From Syncephalis fuscata (Eukaryota; Zoopagomycota; Zoopagomycetes; Zoopagales; Piptocephalidaceae): DNA of 64,000 bases. Under the pieces are notes generated by a model. That model made no database searches. It was not told the origin of the DNA and saw only the letters and a program-made list of their open reading frames with translations. Both the position numbers and the translations under genes were made by a program. This document shows, piece after piece, positions 51,267 through 64,000 of the stretch. The stretch spans positions 186,001 to 250,000 of the forward strand of contig JAHLTZ010000010.1 of NCBI GenBank assembly GCA_025786725.1, in the 5' to 3' direction. Position 1 is the stretch's first letter. Each line of letters starts with the position of its first letter.

Positions 51267-52312
51267 ATGCAAAGTAATTAGAGAAAACAGCAGTTACATT
51301 TGACAGGCCCTAATAGCAAATCTTGTGCTTACCATAGGTACAGAAGAAGCAGAACAAGCAACGGCTATACGACCAACCTATCGCGCAGGTCGTCGCGCAA
51401 GAGCTGTTAAAGTATACACGATTAACCAGGAATCTCGGTAAGATTCAGCAATAGACTAATGACGCGGTAATAAACATAAGGCTATACATAGCTATTTAGT
51501 GGTGGAAAATATACCTGCACTAGGACTTACCCAAGAGCTTATTCATTTATTTGAAGGCTATGGTGTTATCGACGAGTAGGTATTGATAATGGTAGCAATA
51601 CAAAAATATTAACCGAGGTTTTATCTATAAAATAGATACCAGCTGCTGGATGATTACCCCACAAAGGATCACATAGATGTCTATTGGATTCGATACACAG
51701 AGTTGAACGAAGCCAGGTAACTACACGATGAACTTGCAGCCATTTAGATATTTAAGCAAGCTGGCAAAATATAGATCAGCCAAAAAGCATTTGGATGATT
51801 ATTTATTTTTTCATCGTCCATTACGAATTCGCTATGGGCCAGAGTACGAGTCGGTAGAAGAGGTGCGCGTCAAGCTTGCTGAACGAAAACAAGAAGTGGC
51901 CGCGAGTTTGATCACTACAGAAGATGATCAAATAGATAATTTGTACGCGAACAGATAACGATACAAAACATATATGCTTACAATTTAATAGTAAAACGCA
52001 TAGTATTTTACGCGATCCATTAGATCCATCACCAGCCAGCAAACCATCGCATGCCACACCAAATGACAATCCAACTGCAGAGGTCATGTATCCAGCCATG
52101 CCTTCTAAACAACTGCCAGATGTACGTATACCGCAGCTTTTATTTATTTATATCATTTTATAACAAGTTACTAATCTTTCATTCACTAGCCAATTGCATC
52201 AGCTACAGCCATGGTTCGTCGTCGTATGGACCAAACCAGCGTTTTGCCGCCAAAGAACACTGATGATAAAACACAAGCCAATCGCTTAAAAAAACCGCGC
52301 CGACGCATTTAA
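51267..52312 (+). CDS. RBM48: RBM48 homologue (minor-spliceosome RNA-binding protein)
   Basis: Seven exons: 51267-51273 (only 7 nt), 51338-51437, 51492-51575, 51636-51716, 51775-51942, 51992-52121, 52190-52312; 230 aa. The diagnostic block RRARAVKVYTINQESRYLVVENIPALGLTQELIHLFEGYGVIDEY, followed by DHIDVYWIRYTELNEARSAKKHLDD and IRYGPEYESVEEVRVKLAERK, matches RBM48 closely. RBM48 with ARMC7 is needed for U12-type intron splicing in plants and animals (established). Its presence agrees with the U12 introns in Spc24. The tiny first exon is inferred from frame and splice sites. Copy B begins 24 bp downstream of the stop. Confidence 0.85.
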
Positions 52313-52910
52313 ATAATAATAAAAACAATTAAATTGTACTTTGCACTCCCCTATTTTGAGTCTTCAAAGCAAAATTCATTCCAATTGAAGTCGTGCGGTT
52401 ATATACAACACAATTATATTACTTTCTATTAAAATGTTAATAAATTGATTTAAATAATGCAACATACCATTTGATTTTTTGAAACGTTCGAGGTTGATCA
52501 TTGTTGTTGTTAGTCATGTGTAGAAAGATTGATCGAATATTGTTACATTAATATATACATGCTATGTACCATTTCATTTTAACTTTAATTTTAATACTTG
52601 TTAACTAAGTTAAATAAACTGCATTGTTATACAATTGAGTTGAATCTATTAGCCATTTAATGTGATTTGTGGTTAAAATGACTATTTTAATAATATTCGC
52701 TCTATTGAACACGATGATGGATGGTGCGGACCGGCTCATCTCCACTTAATTCAATCGGAGTCGGCATAGCGTCGCTTTAACAGCCAACAATTCTCAGTAT
52801 CAAAACTGATTGATGCTTTATACGAAAAATGAGCCATGGATCACTATTTTTGTTTTCAGCTTAAGCTAGGGACTCGGATTAAAATAGCTTCTAATAACTT
52901 GCTTAATAGC

Positions 52911-53733
52911 TCAAGAGCACATATCCCAAATACGATTGGCATAAGTAAACTGAGATTCAGGAGACAATTCAAACGGTAGCTTGTATACATCGGTGCCATT
53001 GGATGATTCTATAGTGAATTAAGAACTTGTAACTAGTATGATTAATAAATAAAGATTGAATAATTAAAGGATACTAGTCTGAATATGAGATATTTGTCCA
53101 GTTGTATCAATAATGGGTTCCACGCCAATCTCACGATACATTTTCAATATTAAGCTGAATACTGTGATTAGCAATAATTAATAAAATACTAAATACCTAC
53201 GTTACGCCATCTGTATCGGGTGTAATAATATTCATTTGACTTTCTGTCTGTTTTAATTCTTCTTTAATTTGCTGCAGTTGCACTTCTAAATCTGTAATCG
53301 ATATCAAGTTAAATATATACGAGACTATGATATATTTTGGCTATTATCTATAAAGGATATCTTCCTTCTTTCTCATAATCTTGGATTTCTTTAGCAAGTA
53401 GAAACTTTTGTCGATCAAGCTTGACCATTTGATTTGCGTGTTCTTCTTCACTTGGTGCGACTGCTGGCCGAATTGCTTTTGCTTTGGCCAGCTCTAATTC
53501 ACGCGATAAGGCTTTAATGTATATTAAGTAGTAAACCAGTCTGTTAATAAATAATGCCTATACTTACATTTTAACTGTCCATGTACATTATCTTGTTCGT
53601 GAGCACGAATAGTCTCGGTCGCCTGGCGCTGACGGGTAATATCATTGAGAATGGCTAGATCTGCATCAGGCTGAAATGTCTCAACCATGCTGTCAAGCAG
53701 CTCGCACGGATCTTTAAGCGTATGGCTGGCCAT
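52911..53733 (-). CDS. SPC24: Kinetochore protein Spc24 (copy B) with two U12-type introns
   Basis: Exons 53733-53568, 53511-53361, 53293-53201, 53154-53075 and 53008-52911, at a constant 19156-bp offset from copy A and fully open (195 aa). At least one amino-acid change (Ala to Val in the coiled coil) separates it from A. The AT-AC intron (53360-53294) and the GTATCCTTT intron (53074-53009) are both preserved. Two functional-looking copies of a stoichiometric kinetochore subunit in one region suggest a recent duplication. Confidence 0.83.
53294..53360 (-). other. U12-type AT-AC intron in Spc24 (copy B)
   Basis: Same donor ATATCCTTT and AC acceptor as in copy A; frame preserved only with the AC end. 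Confidence 0.83.
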
Positions 53734-54683
53734 AATAACGGGAAAGAGTTGAATAATAAACTACCGGTTGTAGGAAAACGAACAATGAGGCGCGTAAAAA
53801 ATAATAATGTTAAAAATAAAGGCGAAACAGCGTGAATCAATCGATTGTTTACTTCATTAAACTATTACTAAATAAAGATAATCGCCAATGGCACTTGTTA
53901 TAAATACTACCATTGAATTAACGCAAATATCTGACTGATTGGTTAGAACAATATGAAATATACTTACTAAGGCAGCATATAATATTTAAACTGTTAGTTT
54001 GTTAGTTAAGCTGCATAAAGTGTTCTGGGACTCTATTTAACGTCGGCTGTTTCAATGATGCGCGCAAGCTAATTAGGTATTTAACGGTCTTGCTCATCAT
54101 GAGCCCATTCAACGGCAGCCTTAAGCACTTGAGTAAGACGCGCAAACATATTGTCAGTTAGAATGTTGACATGGATGGACAAGTTGTAGCAAAGTAACTG
54201 TGGGACAGCCACTAGCTACTGCTCTGCTTTGCCTAATGATAGTCAAACTATTACTGCTAAGCATGGTGTTTAGCACTTACAGTACAACCCAATTACTAAT
54301 AGCAATTTAAATCTTTATTTTGCTATCGTTTTTGTTTCTTTTGTTTCTTTTATTCGATGTTTGCGTTTATATGATAATATTGAATATAACATTATGCATA
54401 TCTACATATTCTAACCACCAATAAAGAATATTAAACTATAGTAATGGGTTGTTGCTAAAGATCAGATTCGAAAGATCTAATCTTTATGACTGTTTGAAAA
54501 ACAATAAACACTAAATTGTAGCAATGCGTCATTATTTATCACCAGATTAGAAACATCTAATGAATGGTGTTTATGAAATAGGGATTGGCATCGTGAGTAT
54601 TCTCGGTTTAGCAACTCTCCGTCTTATTCTCTTACTATTCATTATTAACTTAATAGTTGCCACAAACACTGTGTAAAGCATCA
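53734..54683. other. Divergent intergenic region Spc24 / HAD gene (copy B)
   Basis: Nearly identical to 34578-35528; no gene seen. Confidence 0.4.
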
Positions 54684-56134
54684 ATGAGCATTATCACGAA
54701 TTGCCATTAGACAGCAGTCCATTTTTATTCAAAAAGGATTTGCGAGCATTTTCAGCTAATGGCGCTAAAGCTTCGTCGTCGAACGATGGACTGCGGCCGA
54801 AGGTTGTGGTAAGGTAGTATCGTCGATTAAATACATAAAAGTATTTGATTTCGATAACACACTTTTTCGGTCACCTTTGCCAAGTCCCCATCTCTGGCAC
54901 AACAACTTGATAGGCAAGCTTATGTCCCCAGAGGTTGGATGGTTCAAAAATATAAAAACGCTTTCAGAGCCATATGTTGTGTGCAAAGAGCGCACAGATG
55001 AATCATCTGCGACTGCTAGCAATCAAACGTCGTGGTTTTCTTCCAAAATAGTAAGCTGTGTTCATTGATTAAATAATATGATGGGTATTAAATACAGCTT
55101 CAATTTTTTAATTAGCTTCAAGAGGCGCGCGATGCAATTGCTGCTCCCGATACATGTGCCATACTACTTACCGGAAGATCTCGTGACATTTATTATTTTC
55201 GGATTAAGGAGCTGTTAATAGGACAAGATCTACATTTTGATGCAATAATTCTTCGTGAATATCACTCTTTATTGCCATCGACGATGCAGTTTAAGCAATA
55301 TGTAATACGGTATTTATTAGAATTATTAAAATGTGCGCGCGAAGTAACGATATGGGAGGATCGTAATCAGCATGTTCGACAATTCCAAAACTACATGGCT
55401 ACTTTAGAGAAAAGTGGCCGTTTGGATAAAACGCTAGTAGTCCAGGTTAAGCCATTTTTCTGCTACATGAAAGCGCATTTAGAACTACAACTGGTACACG
55501 AGCTCATTGTCATTTATAATACCCAAATACCAAAAGAGAAGATAGAACTGGTAAACCGAATTAAATCTGGCAAATTAAAATTGGGCCGTTTAGCATTACA
55601 ATGCCTACGCGAATACTGTAATATTCAAACTGAACACCAACTCAATGACTATGGTGTGTGGATTCCAAGTTCAATAGTTTTAAACATAGATGTAGAGCAA
55701 GCCAACGGCTATTACTCACAACAAGTACAATTATTTCTTGTTAATTTTAAATGTATAAATAATACAATAGTTGCCATATTAGCTACAAGAATATTAGCGG
55801 TAATATTGAGTATCCACTTGGGAAACATAAATCACCAATGCGTTTAACCGAGACGTGTCATAAAGCCAGTTTAGATACTTTTCCAATGGCATTCTTTGGT
55901 TCACTAGAGCTAACTTGCGTGAAAGATATTAAGAAGTGTGAGCCCTTCAAATCGTACTCTACTTCGATATACGCCAATATGTCACGTATTATTCAACAAT
56001 ATCATCCTGACCTCCAAGACACAGAATTAACGCAAATGTGCTGTCGAGTAAATCAAGTAATAGTTAAAAACAATATTCAAGAAATAGAAGAATTAAAGCA
56101 TATTGTAAAATCCATGAAGTTTAATCAAGGGTGA
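54684..56134 (+). pseudogene. HAD-like 'Swiss Army Knife' domain gene, copy B, three single-base losses
   Basis: Collinear with 35529-36982 but one base is missing at ~54695, ~54793 and ~55787, each breaking the frame. The remaining sequence is nearly identical, including the HAD nucleophile motif and the intron. It is either a fresh pseudogene or an intact gene with base-level sequence errors; the second is favoured because the same kind of loss hits essential genes elsewhere in the window. Confidence 0.6.
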
Positions 56135-58572
56135 TAGTATACACAATAGAAATGGCACAGCTAGGCTATTGTGGCAATGCTTTACTGTTGTGACGACTAG
56201 CAACTTAATGGCTACCGTCTTGTTTACGCTTACTTCTATCACCCAAGCATTAGTGGCTACTAATTAATTGCTTAATATAACATGAACCGATGTTATTATA
56301 AAATAAACAATAAATGATTTTCCTTTTAATTATTGATTACCATAGTTAAGCTTTTAATAACTAAATAAAATTTGTAACTAAAGCAGAAAAAAGAATACAG
56401 CACCAAAGATATAGATGTGTATTATAATTCCAATAAAGCTAGTGTTTTATAGTATATACTGTTGTTAATAGAATTGAACTTTGTCCATAAGGTTGCTTAT
56501 ATGTCAGTAGATAACAAGTATTTACTGGTTATGTCCTTGTATAAATGTTTGTTTATGATTGTTAGTACTAGTATTTAGTATATTGTTGATGTGACTATTT
56601 ATATGTTATCATTGGCATATTGTTTAATTACATAGTGGACTTTATGGATCAATTTCATGGTAGATAATTACGCGACCATAATACTGTAATTCTGTGCCGT
56701 AATAACATTTTACCATTTTTGTTGTCAAGTGAATTAAATAGATGACCGACATTATAACAATAAAACTGATATCTGATTAGTACAATATCTGATACTGAAT
56801 TGCTACGCATTTACACATAATATAAACTGTATTTTATAGTTGGAAATAATGTCAATACTACTTCACTATTTACTTTAGTTGTATATGCTTTTATGAAACA
56901 AATAGCTGACATAAATGATTCTGAGTGCGCACTTCAATCTAGTAGATGGGTATTTTCTTTTCTCCTGTTTGATGACTCAAAACAATATGAAATCATTGCT
57001 TATAATACGTAGCTATATTAATCCTCATTTTAACTGACCAATGCCCTTATGAATAGACATTTGTTGACAATATCCTCCACTATTGTCTAATTCCCCCTCA
57101 TTCATTTACCCTCTCCTCAAATACTCCCCTTATACAATCCAAAGCATAGCAGCATGTGTGTATTTGCAGGTTTATTAAACGCTATGTACAATGTTTTGTT
57201 TTCGTGCACTACTTTCGTTTAGCGTTATTGTTCTAGCTGCATCATCAATAGTTAGATCATTGATAAACTCAATCTAACATGGTATGACAATAATAATTTG
57301 CTATAAGCTAAACCAGTAAGCCTTTGGGCTGCTAATTGTTTTTCCATTGGCTTCTGCTTTGGCTTGTTCTTCTACATTCTATCTTGCTTAACTTGGCAGG
57401 ATTGGTTTCAGAAATGTAAGCAGCACTTAGGCCTTGGATGATCATCAATTGATATGCAATCCGCCGTCATTATGCACCTAAAATTGCTGGTACTTGGTTA
57501 GTACTTTTTTTGTGTCTATTCTAGTGTCTGCATATTGTATTGCGTGTGGTTTAGCCGATCCAATCTAGTTTACAACTGAAAAGTGATGACGAAAATGACA
57601 TGTCGAAACGTTTCATTGCTCAAAATGCTGTGATGCATTATGGTACAAACAATACTTATTGTATAGTTGCTTTCAGTTGATTTAGATTAACCGCCATTTG
57701 AATGATGGTGGTTGCACAGCATGTAGCATGATATGCCTGGATGTAATATATTTGTGAATTCAAAGCAATGATTACCCCATAATAGTGAGCATAGTGTCAA
57801 ATGAAATGCACGCATGTACCAATCAACACACTTTATAATCTAGAAATTACGGCTGACCTATGTATAGCAGTAAAAACCTGTATAGAATACCAGTTTGATA
57901 CATTAAACTTGTTTTTGCATCAGTGTTGTGTGCTATTCTGTATGCATGTAGATATTGAAGACCGAGTCGATAGAAATGACAGCAAATACATCGTTATCGT
58001 TTTTATAAAGCAAGCAATATACTTGTTTTTACCAAATAGTTAGACCGTATAACAAATAATACAGACTAATGTATCTATTTGTGTCGCATATGTATTGGAT
58101 TATTACCATTACCGTTACTTATGCAAATGACTGGCAGATTGAAATAAAGACTGGACAGTTTATGCACTATTTCGTATGCATGTAAATATTGAGAACTGGA
58201 TCGGTAGAAATAGCAGCAAATACATCATTATTGTTTTCACAAAGCCAAACAATATACTTGTTTTTACCAAATAGTTAGACTGTATAACAAAGAATACAAA
58301 CTAATATGCCTATTTCTATCACATATGTACTGGATTATTACCATTACTATGCTGCTATTTGTGCAAATGACTGGCAGATTGGAGTAAAGACCGTGCAAGT
58401 TAAAATCAAGACTGGTCAGGTTTAAATCAAGACGAGAAGCATCCTATTACACCATGAAACTATTGGTACATGCACGCCGCAAACCATTAGTTCGATTGAT
58501 TTATTGGTTCATATTACACATCAATGGTGTACCTCATACTACAGTATACTAGCATCCCAGTATAGCCATAAG
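56135..58572. other. Long upstream region of microexon gene B
   Basis: Matches 36983-39180. It contains direct repeat R3 (56188-56702) and a diverged tandem duplication: about 57940-58150 is repeated at ~58170-58389, where copy A has only one unit. No confident gene. Confidence 0.45.
56188..56702. repeat. ~515-bp direct repeat R3
   Basis: Equivalent of R1 in copy B; same ends. Confidence 0.85.
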
Positions 58573-58580
58573 TATAAATA
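58573..58580 (+). promoter_or_regulatory. TATA box of microexon gene B
   Basis: TATAAATA, 145 bp upstream of the ATG at 58718, as in copy A. Confidence 0.55.
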
Positions 58581-58717
58581 GCTCACAAAATATACATAAT
58601 CAATTGCAATATCATTATCACACTCTACTTCTTGCTATAAACGCACTACTCTCCACTTTATACCAACCGCACTCTACTATTCCTTTTATTTGTTTGTCTT
58701 AACAAATCGATATCACC

Positions 58718-61700
58718 ATGAAGCTTTCCATTGCTGTCGTTTGCAACATTGTCGTGGCTATCATGGCCAGTACAGCCATGGTGGATGCTAATCCAGCCAT
58801 AGTTCGTCGTGATGGTATGTTGCAATAATAGACATGTCACAGAATCATGCTTATTAACAGTATTTTTAAATAATAATTATAATAGCCAGTAGGTTGTGCT
58901 GCGTATTAACTGACTATTCGCTAACTATATCACGTATTGTGTATCGATAACTTAACATTAATAGTTGGTGGGTTGTATTACATATCAATAGAGCATCTAC
59001 TAATTATGTACCATGTACTGTGCCCATTAATAACTTAATATTAGAGGATTGTAAGTTATATGTATATTAACTGATCACTTACTAATTGCATGTTATACAC
59101 CATGTTTATCAATGACTTCATATCAATAGGTCGTAGGTTGTATTGTATATCAATTGACTACTTACCAATTACATGCTATGCACCCTTTGCATCAACAACT
59201 TAATACTAATAGGTCGTAAGTAATATTGTATATTGCTAACTTATAAATTAATTTCCATTTATTATTTGTATTAAAAACCTTATTAATAGGAGGTAGGTGG
59301 TACTCTATATTAACTGATCACTCACTAATCACATGTTATACACCATGTTTATCAATGGCTTCATATCAATAGGCCGTAAGTTATATTGTATATCAATTGA
59401 TTACTCACTAATTATACGTTATGCACCATGTGTATTAACAACTTAATATTAATAGGCGGTAAGTGGTATTGTATATTGACTGGCTTATAAATTAATTGTA
59501 TAACATATATTATGTATATCAACAACCTAATACCATAGCGGGTAAGTTGTATTGTGTATTACTTGACTATGTGCTAATTCTATGCCATGCGCTACGTATA
59601 TCAACAACTTGATACTAATAGCATGTAAGTTATTGTATATTAATTAAACATTGGCTAATTATATATTATGTGCTGCGTATATCAACAACTAATGCTAATA
59701 GGTTGTAAGTTGTATTGTATGTTGATGGCGTATAAACTAATTATATATCATGTATTGCGCACATTGATAACTTAATTCCATAGTTAGTAAGTTGTATTAT
59801 ATATTAATTGAGTATTAACTAATTATATATCATGTACTATGTGTATCAATAACTTAATATAATAGAAAGTAAGTGGCATTTTATATAAGCTAATTACTTA
59901 TTGATTATATTCATGTACTGTATGTATCAATTTAATATTAATAGAATGTAAGTTGTATTGTATATTAACTGATTATACATTAACTATGTTATTTACTGAT
60001 TATACTAATTATAATTTTAATAGGTCGTAAGTGATAGTATATATTAACTGGCTATAAAATAACTATACTATTTACTAATGGTATTAATTATTTAATATTA
60101 ATAGAATGTAAGTAGTATTGTATAGTAACTGACACGCATTAACTATACTCTTTACTGGTGGTATTAATTATTTAATATCAATAGCTAGTAAGTAGTATTG
60201 TATATTAATTGACATGCATTATGTTATTTACTAATTGTACCAATTATTCAATATTAATAGCCTGTAAGTTTTATTTTATATTAACTATGTTATTTACTGC
60301 TTATATTAATTATTTAATATTAATAGGGCGTAAGTTGTATTGTATATTGATTGACTATATATTAACTATGTTATTTACTAATTATACCAATTATTTAATA
60401 TTAATAGGGGGTAAGTAACGTTTTATATTAATTGACTATTAACTATGTTATTTACTAATTATATTAATTATTTAATATCAATAGATTGTAAGTAGTATTG
60501 TATATTAACTGACATACATTATGTTATTTACTGATTGTACCAATTATTTAATATTAATAGCGGGTAAGTAGTATTGTATATTAACTAACTATACATTAAC
60601 CATACTATTTACTGGTGGTATTAATTATTTAATATTAATAGCCTGTAAGTTGTATTGTATATTAACTATGTTATTTACTAATTATACTAATTACTCAATT
60701 TTAATAGCCCGTAAGTAATATTTTATATTAACTAACTATGCATTAACTATGCTATTTACTGCTTATATTAATTATTAATTATTTAATATTAATAGTGGGT
60801 AAGTTGTATTGTATATTAACTGTTATTTACTGATTATACTAATTGTTTAATATTAATAGAATGTAAGTTGTATTGTATATTAACTAACTATACATTAACC
60901 ATGCTATTTACTGGTGATATTAATTACTTAATATTGATAGATCGTAAGTTGTATTATATAGCAACTAACTATGCATTAACTATGTTATTTACCGACTATA
61001 CTAATTATTTAATATTAATAGGATGTAAGTTGTATTGTATATTAACTATTTTATTTACTAATTATATTAATTATTAATTATTTAATATTAATAGCTTGTA
61101 AGTTTTATTGTATATTAACTATGTTATTTACTGATTGTACCAATTATTTAATATTAATAGGCAGTAAGTAGTATTGTATATTAATTGACATACATTAACT
61201 ATGTTATTTACTGGTTATACCAATTATTTAATATTAATAGGCAGTAAGTTGTATTTTATATTAACTATGTTATTTACTGATTATATTAATTATTAATTAT
61301 TTAATATTAATAGCGGGTAGGTGTTATTGTATATTATTTAAATATACATTAACTATGTTATTTACTAATTATACCAATTATTTAATGTTAATAGAGTGTA
61401 AGTTGTATTATATATTGACCATGCTATTTACTGATTATACCAATTATTTAATGCTAATAGGCGGTAAGTTTATTATATATTAATTAATTGCTAATTGTAT
61501 TAATTATTTAATATTAATAGCTTGTAAGTTGTATTGTATATCAACTATGTTATTTACTGCTTATACTAATTATTTAATATTAATAGCTTGTAAGTTGTAT
61601 TGTATATTAATTATGTTATTTACTGATTATACTAATTATTTAATATTAATAGATTGTAAGCAGTATTGTATATCAACTAACTATACATTAACTATGTTAT

Positions 61701-62191
61701 TTACTGGTTATACTAATTATTTAATATTAATAGGGCGTAAGTTGTATTGTGTATTAACTGACTATACATTAACCATGCTATTTACTGGTGATATTAATTA
61801 TTTAATACTAATAGGCAGTAAGTAGTATTTTATATTAACTGACATACATTAACTATGTTATTTACCGACTATACCAATATTCAATATTAATAGTATGTAA
61901 GTAGTATTATATATTAACTGACTGCATTAATTATACTATTTACTGATTATACTAATTATTTAATGCTAATAGGCCGTAAGTAGTATTGTATATTAACTGA
62001 CTGCATTAATTATACTATTTACTGATTATACTAATTATTTAATGCTAATAGGCCGTAAGTAGCACTGTATATTGATGTCTTATATGTTAATTATATGACA
62101 TATAATATCTATTTGTAAATACAGCATAATCAATGGTTGCAAGACATTAGCATTAATAGTGCAATCAAATCACTATTCCAATACACTTTAG
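58718..62191 (+). CDS. Secreted Cys-rich peptide encoded by 42 consecutive microexons (copy B)
   Basis: Exon 1 is 58718-58814, followed by 42 microexons (41 of 3 nt, one of 6 nt) and last exon 62160-62191 (TAG 62189-62191); 85 aa. Same phase-1 logic, signal peptide, Arg-Arg site and six Cys in identical spacing. Differences from A: Thr to Asn at residue 10 of the signal peptide; the 32nd and 33rd microexons (61314-61316, 61395-61397) differ and change the two residues Met-Asp to Thr-Glu inside the second C-x3-C; the 41st (61973-61975) is a GC-rich triplet duplicated with its intron as the 42nd (62052-62054), adding one Arg just after the sixth Cys. No stop arises. This pattern is what a maintained coding sequence would show. 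Confidence 0.82.
58815..62159 (+). repeat. Tandem intron/codon array B
   Basis: 43 introns, collinear with array A for the first 31 units and again from the 34th. The introns before the last two microexons are near-identical to each other (one difference in about 76 nt), showing a very recent unit duplication. Unit 32 uses donor GTAGGT. Confidence 0.9.
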
Positions 62192-62695
62192 GTATATATT
62201 CGGTGAAAAGCAAGACCATTTGACAACTACGCCGTCCTGTCTATCCATATATCAAGTTTTGGCCAATGCTCCGGTTTATCCAGTTTTTAATTAATGGAAT
62301 CATTATTTTATCAACAAGCTTGCATTTAGCTGTTTTTATTCAACTGTGCAGGCATATAGTAATAGACTTGTGGTTTCATCTTAACTGTATACAATCAAAT
62401 TGCTATATCAATAACCATGTTTTATTTGCATCCAATAATGGCAATTATTGATCAAATAGTTAAATTAACAAAAGACATGCACAATTATATTTTATTAGCC
62501 ATAGGCATAGGATGGTATGAATATGGTAATGTTAAATATGGATATTGTAATGATAAATGTTGGCAATAAAGTTGGCTGTGCTTATTTTTAAATATACCAT
62601 GGATAGTAACAAATCTATCACTATCATATAAGAAAATGATATTGTACCAATATTGATATAGAATAAGCATCGATTGCTAACAACTTGGCACTACA
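62192..62695. other. 3' flank of microexon gene B
   Basis: Equivalent of 42703-43201 with several single-base insertions and deletions; no gene. Confidence 0.4.
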
Positions 62696-63210
62696 TTGTG
62701 ACGACTAGCAACTTAATGGCTACCGTCTTGTTTACGCTTACTTCTATCATCCAAGCATTAGTGGCTACTAATTAATTGCTTAATATAACATGAACCGATG
62801 TTATTATAAAATAAACAATAAATGATTTTCCTTTTAATTATTGATTACCATAGTTAAGCTTTTAATAACTAAATAACATTTGTAACTAAAGCAGAAAAAA
62901 GAATACAGCACCAAAGATATAGATGTGTATTATAATTCCAATAAAGCTAGTGTTTTATAGTATATACTGTTGTTAATAGAATTGAACTTTGTCCATAAGG
63001 TTGCTCATATGTCAGTAGATAACAAGTATTTACTGGTTATGTCCTTGTATAAATGTTTGTTTATGATTGTTAGTACTAGTATTTAGTATATTGTTGATGT
63101 GACTATTTATATGTTATCATTGGCATATTGTTTAATTACATAGTGGACTTTATGGATCAATTTCATGGTAGATAATTACGCGGCCATAATACTGTAATTC
63201 GGTGCCGTAA
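62696..63210. repeat. ~515-bp direct repeat R4
   Basis: Equivalent of R2 in copy B, downstream of the microexon gene. Confidence 0.85.
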
Positions 63211-63292
63211 AAATGTAATATTTATATATTTTTAATAGCTATGGCCATTATAAAGATGTAATGTGTTTGTTTCTAACAATCAAGCTATTTCA

Positions 63293-64000
63293 AAAAATGA
63301 TTTCAACATAACTAGGTAGTAAATGTTAATATGGCGTTACAAATCATGTATAACTTTACATATAATAAAGCAAATCACTTGATATTGTGCACAAGTATAC
63401 ACGCGACATATAGATAGCCACTAGCAAATTACACTGCGGCTGTATTGCGTGATGATGTAATAGTTGTGATAATAGGCTAGTAAATGTGTAAAATGGCCAT
63501 TTTTTACCAACCATAAACTATATAACTAAAGGATATCAAAATAATTGCCGGATTCGTGTTTTTCATGCTTAGTTATACAGATTGGTATGATTTATAGAAC
63601 GCCGATTTTTGCAAAAAAAGTTCGCCAAAAATGCAACTTGCATGTTATTAATTAACGAAAAGTGCTTAAACTTTGTGACTTTAATACTTTTAATGTTAAG
63701 AATTAAATTTGGGCTAGAGTAAATCTAAAGCGCTCTATAATACTAGACAATTATAATAGCAAGCTAGTATGCAGAGATACCAATGTAAAGTGGCAATATA
63801 TATTATATACATACATGTATCTAATTATACGTAAATTGCATTTTTGGCAAACTTTTTTTGCAAAAATCGGCGTTCTATAAATCATACCAATCTGTATAAC
63901 TAAGCATGAAAAACACGAATCCGGCAATTATTTTGATATCCTTTAGTTATATAGTTTATGGTTGGTAAAAAATGGCCATTTTACACATTTACTAGCCTAT
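63293..64000. mobile_element. Fold-back element, copy B (cut by window end)
   Basis: Left arm, centre and most of the right arm of the element seen at 43798-44685; the terminal part of the right arm lies beyond the window. Confidence 0.7.

Larger units (their letters stand above)
52336..64000. repeat. Segmental duplication, copy B (runs off the window)
   Basis: Second copy of 33180-44690, starting 24 bp after the RBM48 stop codon. Compared with A it has a 240-bp tandem repeat upstream of the microexon gene, one extra intron+codon unit, three single-base losses in the HAD gene and a different patch before the last microexon-gene exon. Confidence 0.92.

Overview
The window is nuclear DNA of an AT-rich, intron-dense eukaryote, most likely an early-diverging (zygomycete-grade) fungus. 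Evidence for this is short introns (mostly 45-100 nt, GTAAGT start, CTAAT/CTAAC-type motif close to the 3' AG), fungal-type genes (Spc24, a HAD domain of the fungal 'Swiss Army Knife RNA repair' family, an Ats1/Kti13-like RCC1 protein), and U12-type introns together with RBM48. Species and phylum cannot be fixed from the sequence alone.

Layout. 1-33 kb is an ordinary gene-dense region: calpain-like protease, Ats1/Kti13-like RCC1 protein, TIP/ITFG1 homologue, F-box/ankyrin-like protein, acyl-protein thioesterase, NAC beta, DNA polymerase epsilon subunit B, RAD21 cohesin kleisin, IST1, a small CxxC protein, an orphan 7TM protein, glycyl-tRNA synthetase, proteasome alpha subunit PSMA4/Pre9 and a myotubularin phosphatase. 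Two inverted copies of a 1.15-kb non-coding repeat lie at 5.7-6.9 and 23.5-24.7 kb. From 33.18 kb an 11.5-kb block begins (copy A). A second copy (B) starts at 52.34 kb and runs off the window. Between them lie a second 7TM protein, alanyl-tRNA synthetase and RBM48. Each block carries Spc24, a HAD-domain gene and one very unusual small gene.

The standout is that small gene, at 39326-42702 (A) and 58718-62191 (B). A conventional first exon encodes a signal peptide and ends in a dibasic site. It is followed by 41 (A) or 42 (B) consecutive microexons. All are exactly 3 nt except one of 6 nt, and they are separated by introns of about 57-102 nt that resemble one another. All introns are phase 1. 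Splicing at these sites gives an uninterrupted secreted peptide of 84/85 residues with six cysteines in the mirror-symmetric spacing C-x6-C-x3-C-x14-C-x3-C-x6-C. B differs from A by one whole extra intron+codon unit and two substitutions, with all cysteines kept. I know of no described gene built from dozens of successive single-codon exons.

Splicing is a theme. Spc24 carries two U12-type introns, one of them AT-AC, and RBM48, a minor-spliceosome factor in other eukaryotes, lies between the blocks. Several housekeeping genes show single missing bases that break the frame inside highly conserved motifs. Together with the pattern in copy B, this points to base-level sequence errors rather than widespread pseudogenes. 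Exon boundaries were derived by eye. Totals divisible by three (after allowing for the noted missing bases) support them, but individual ends may be off by a base.
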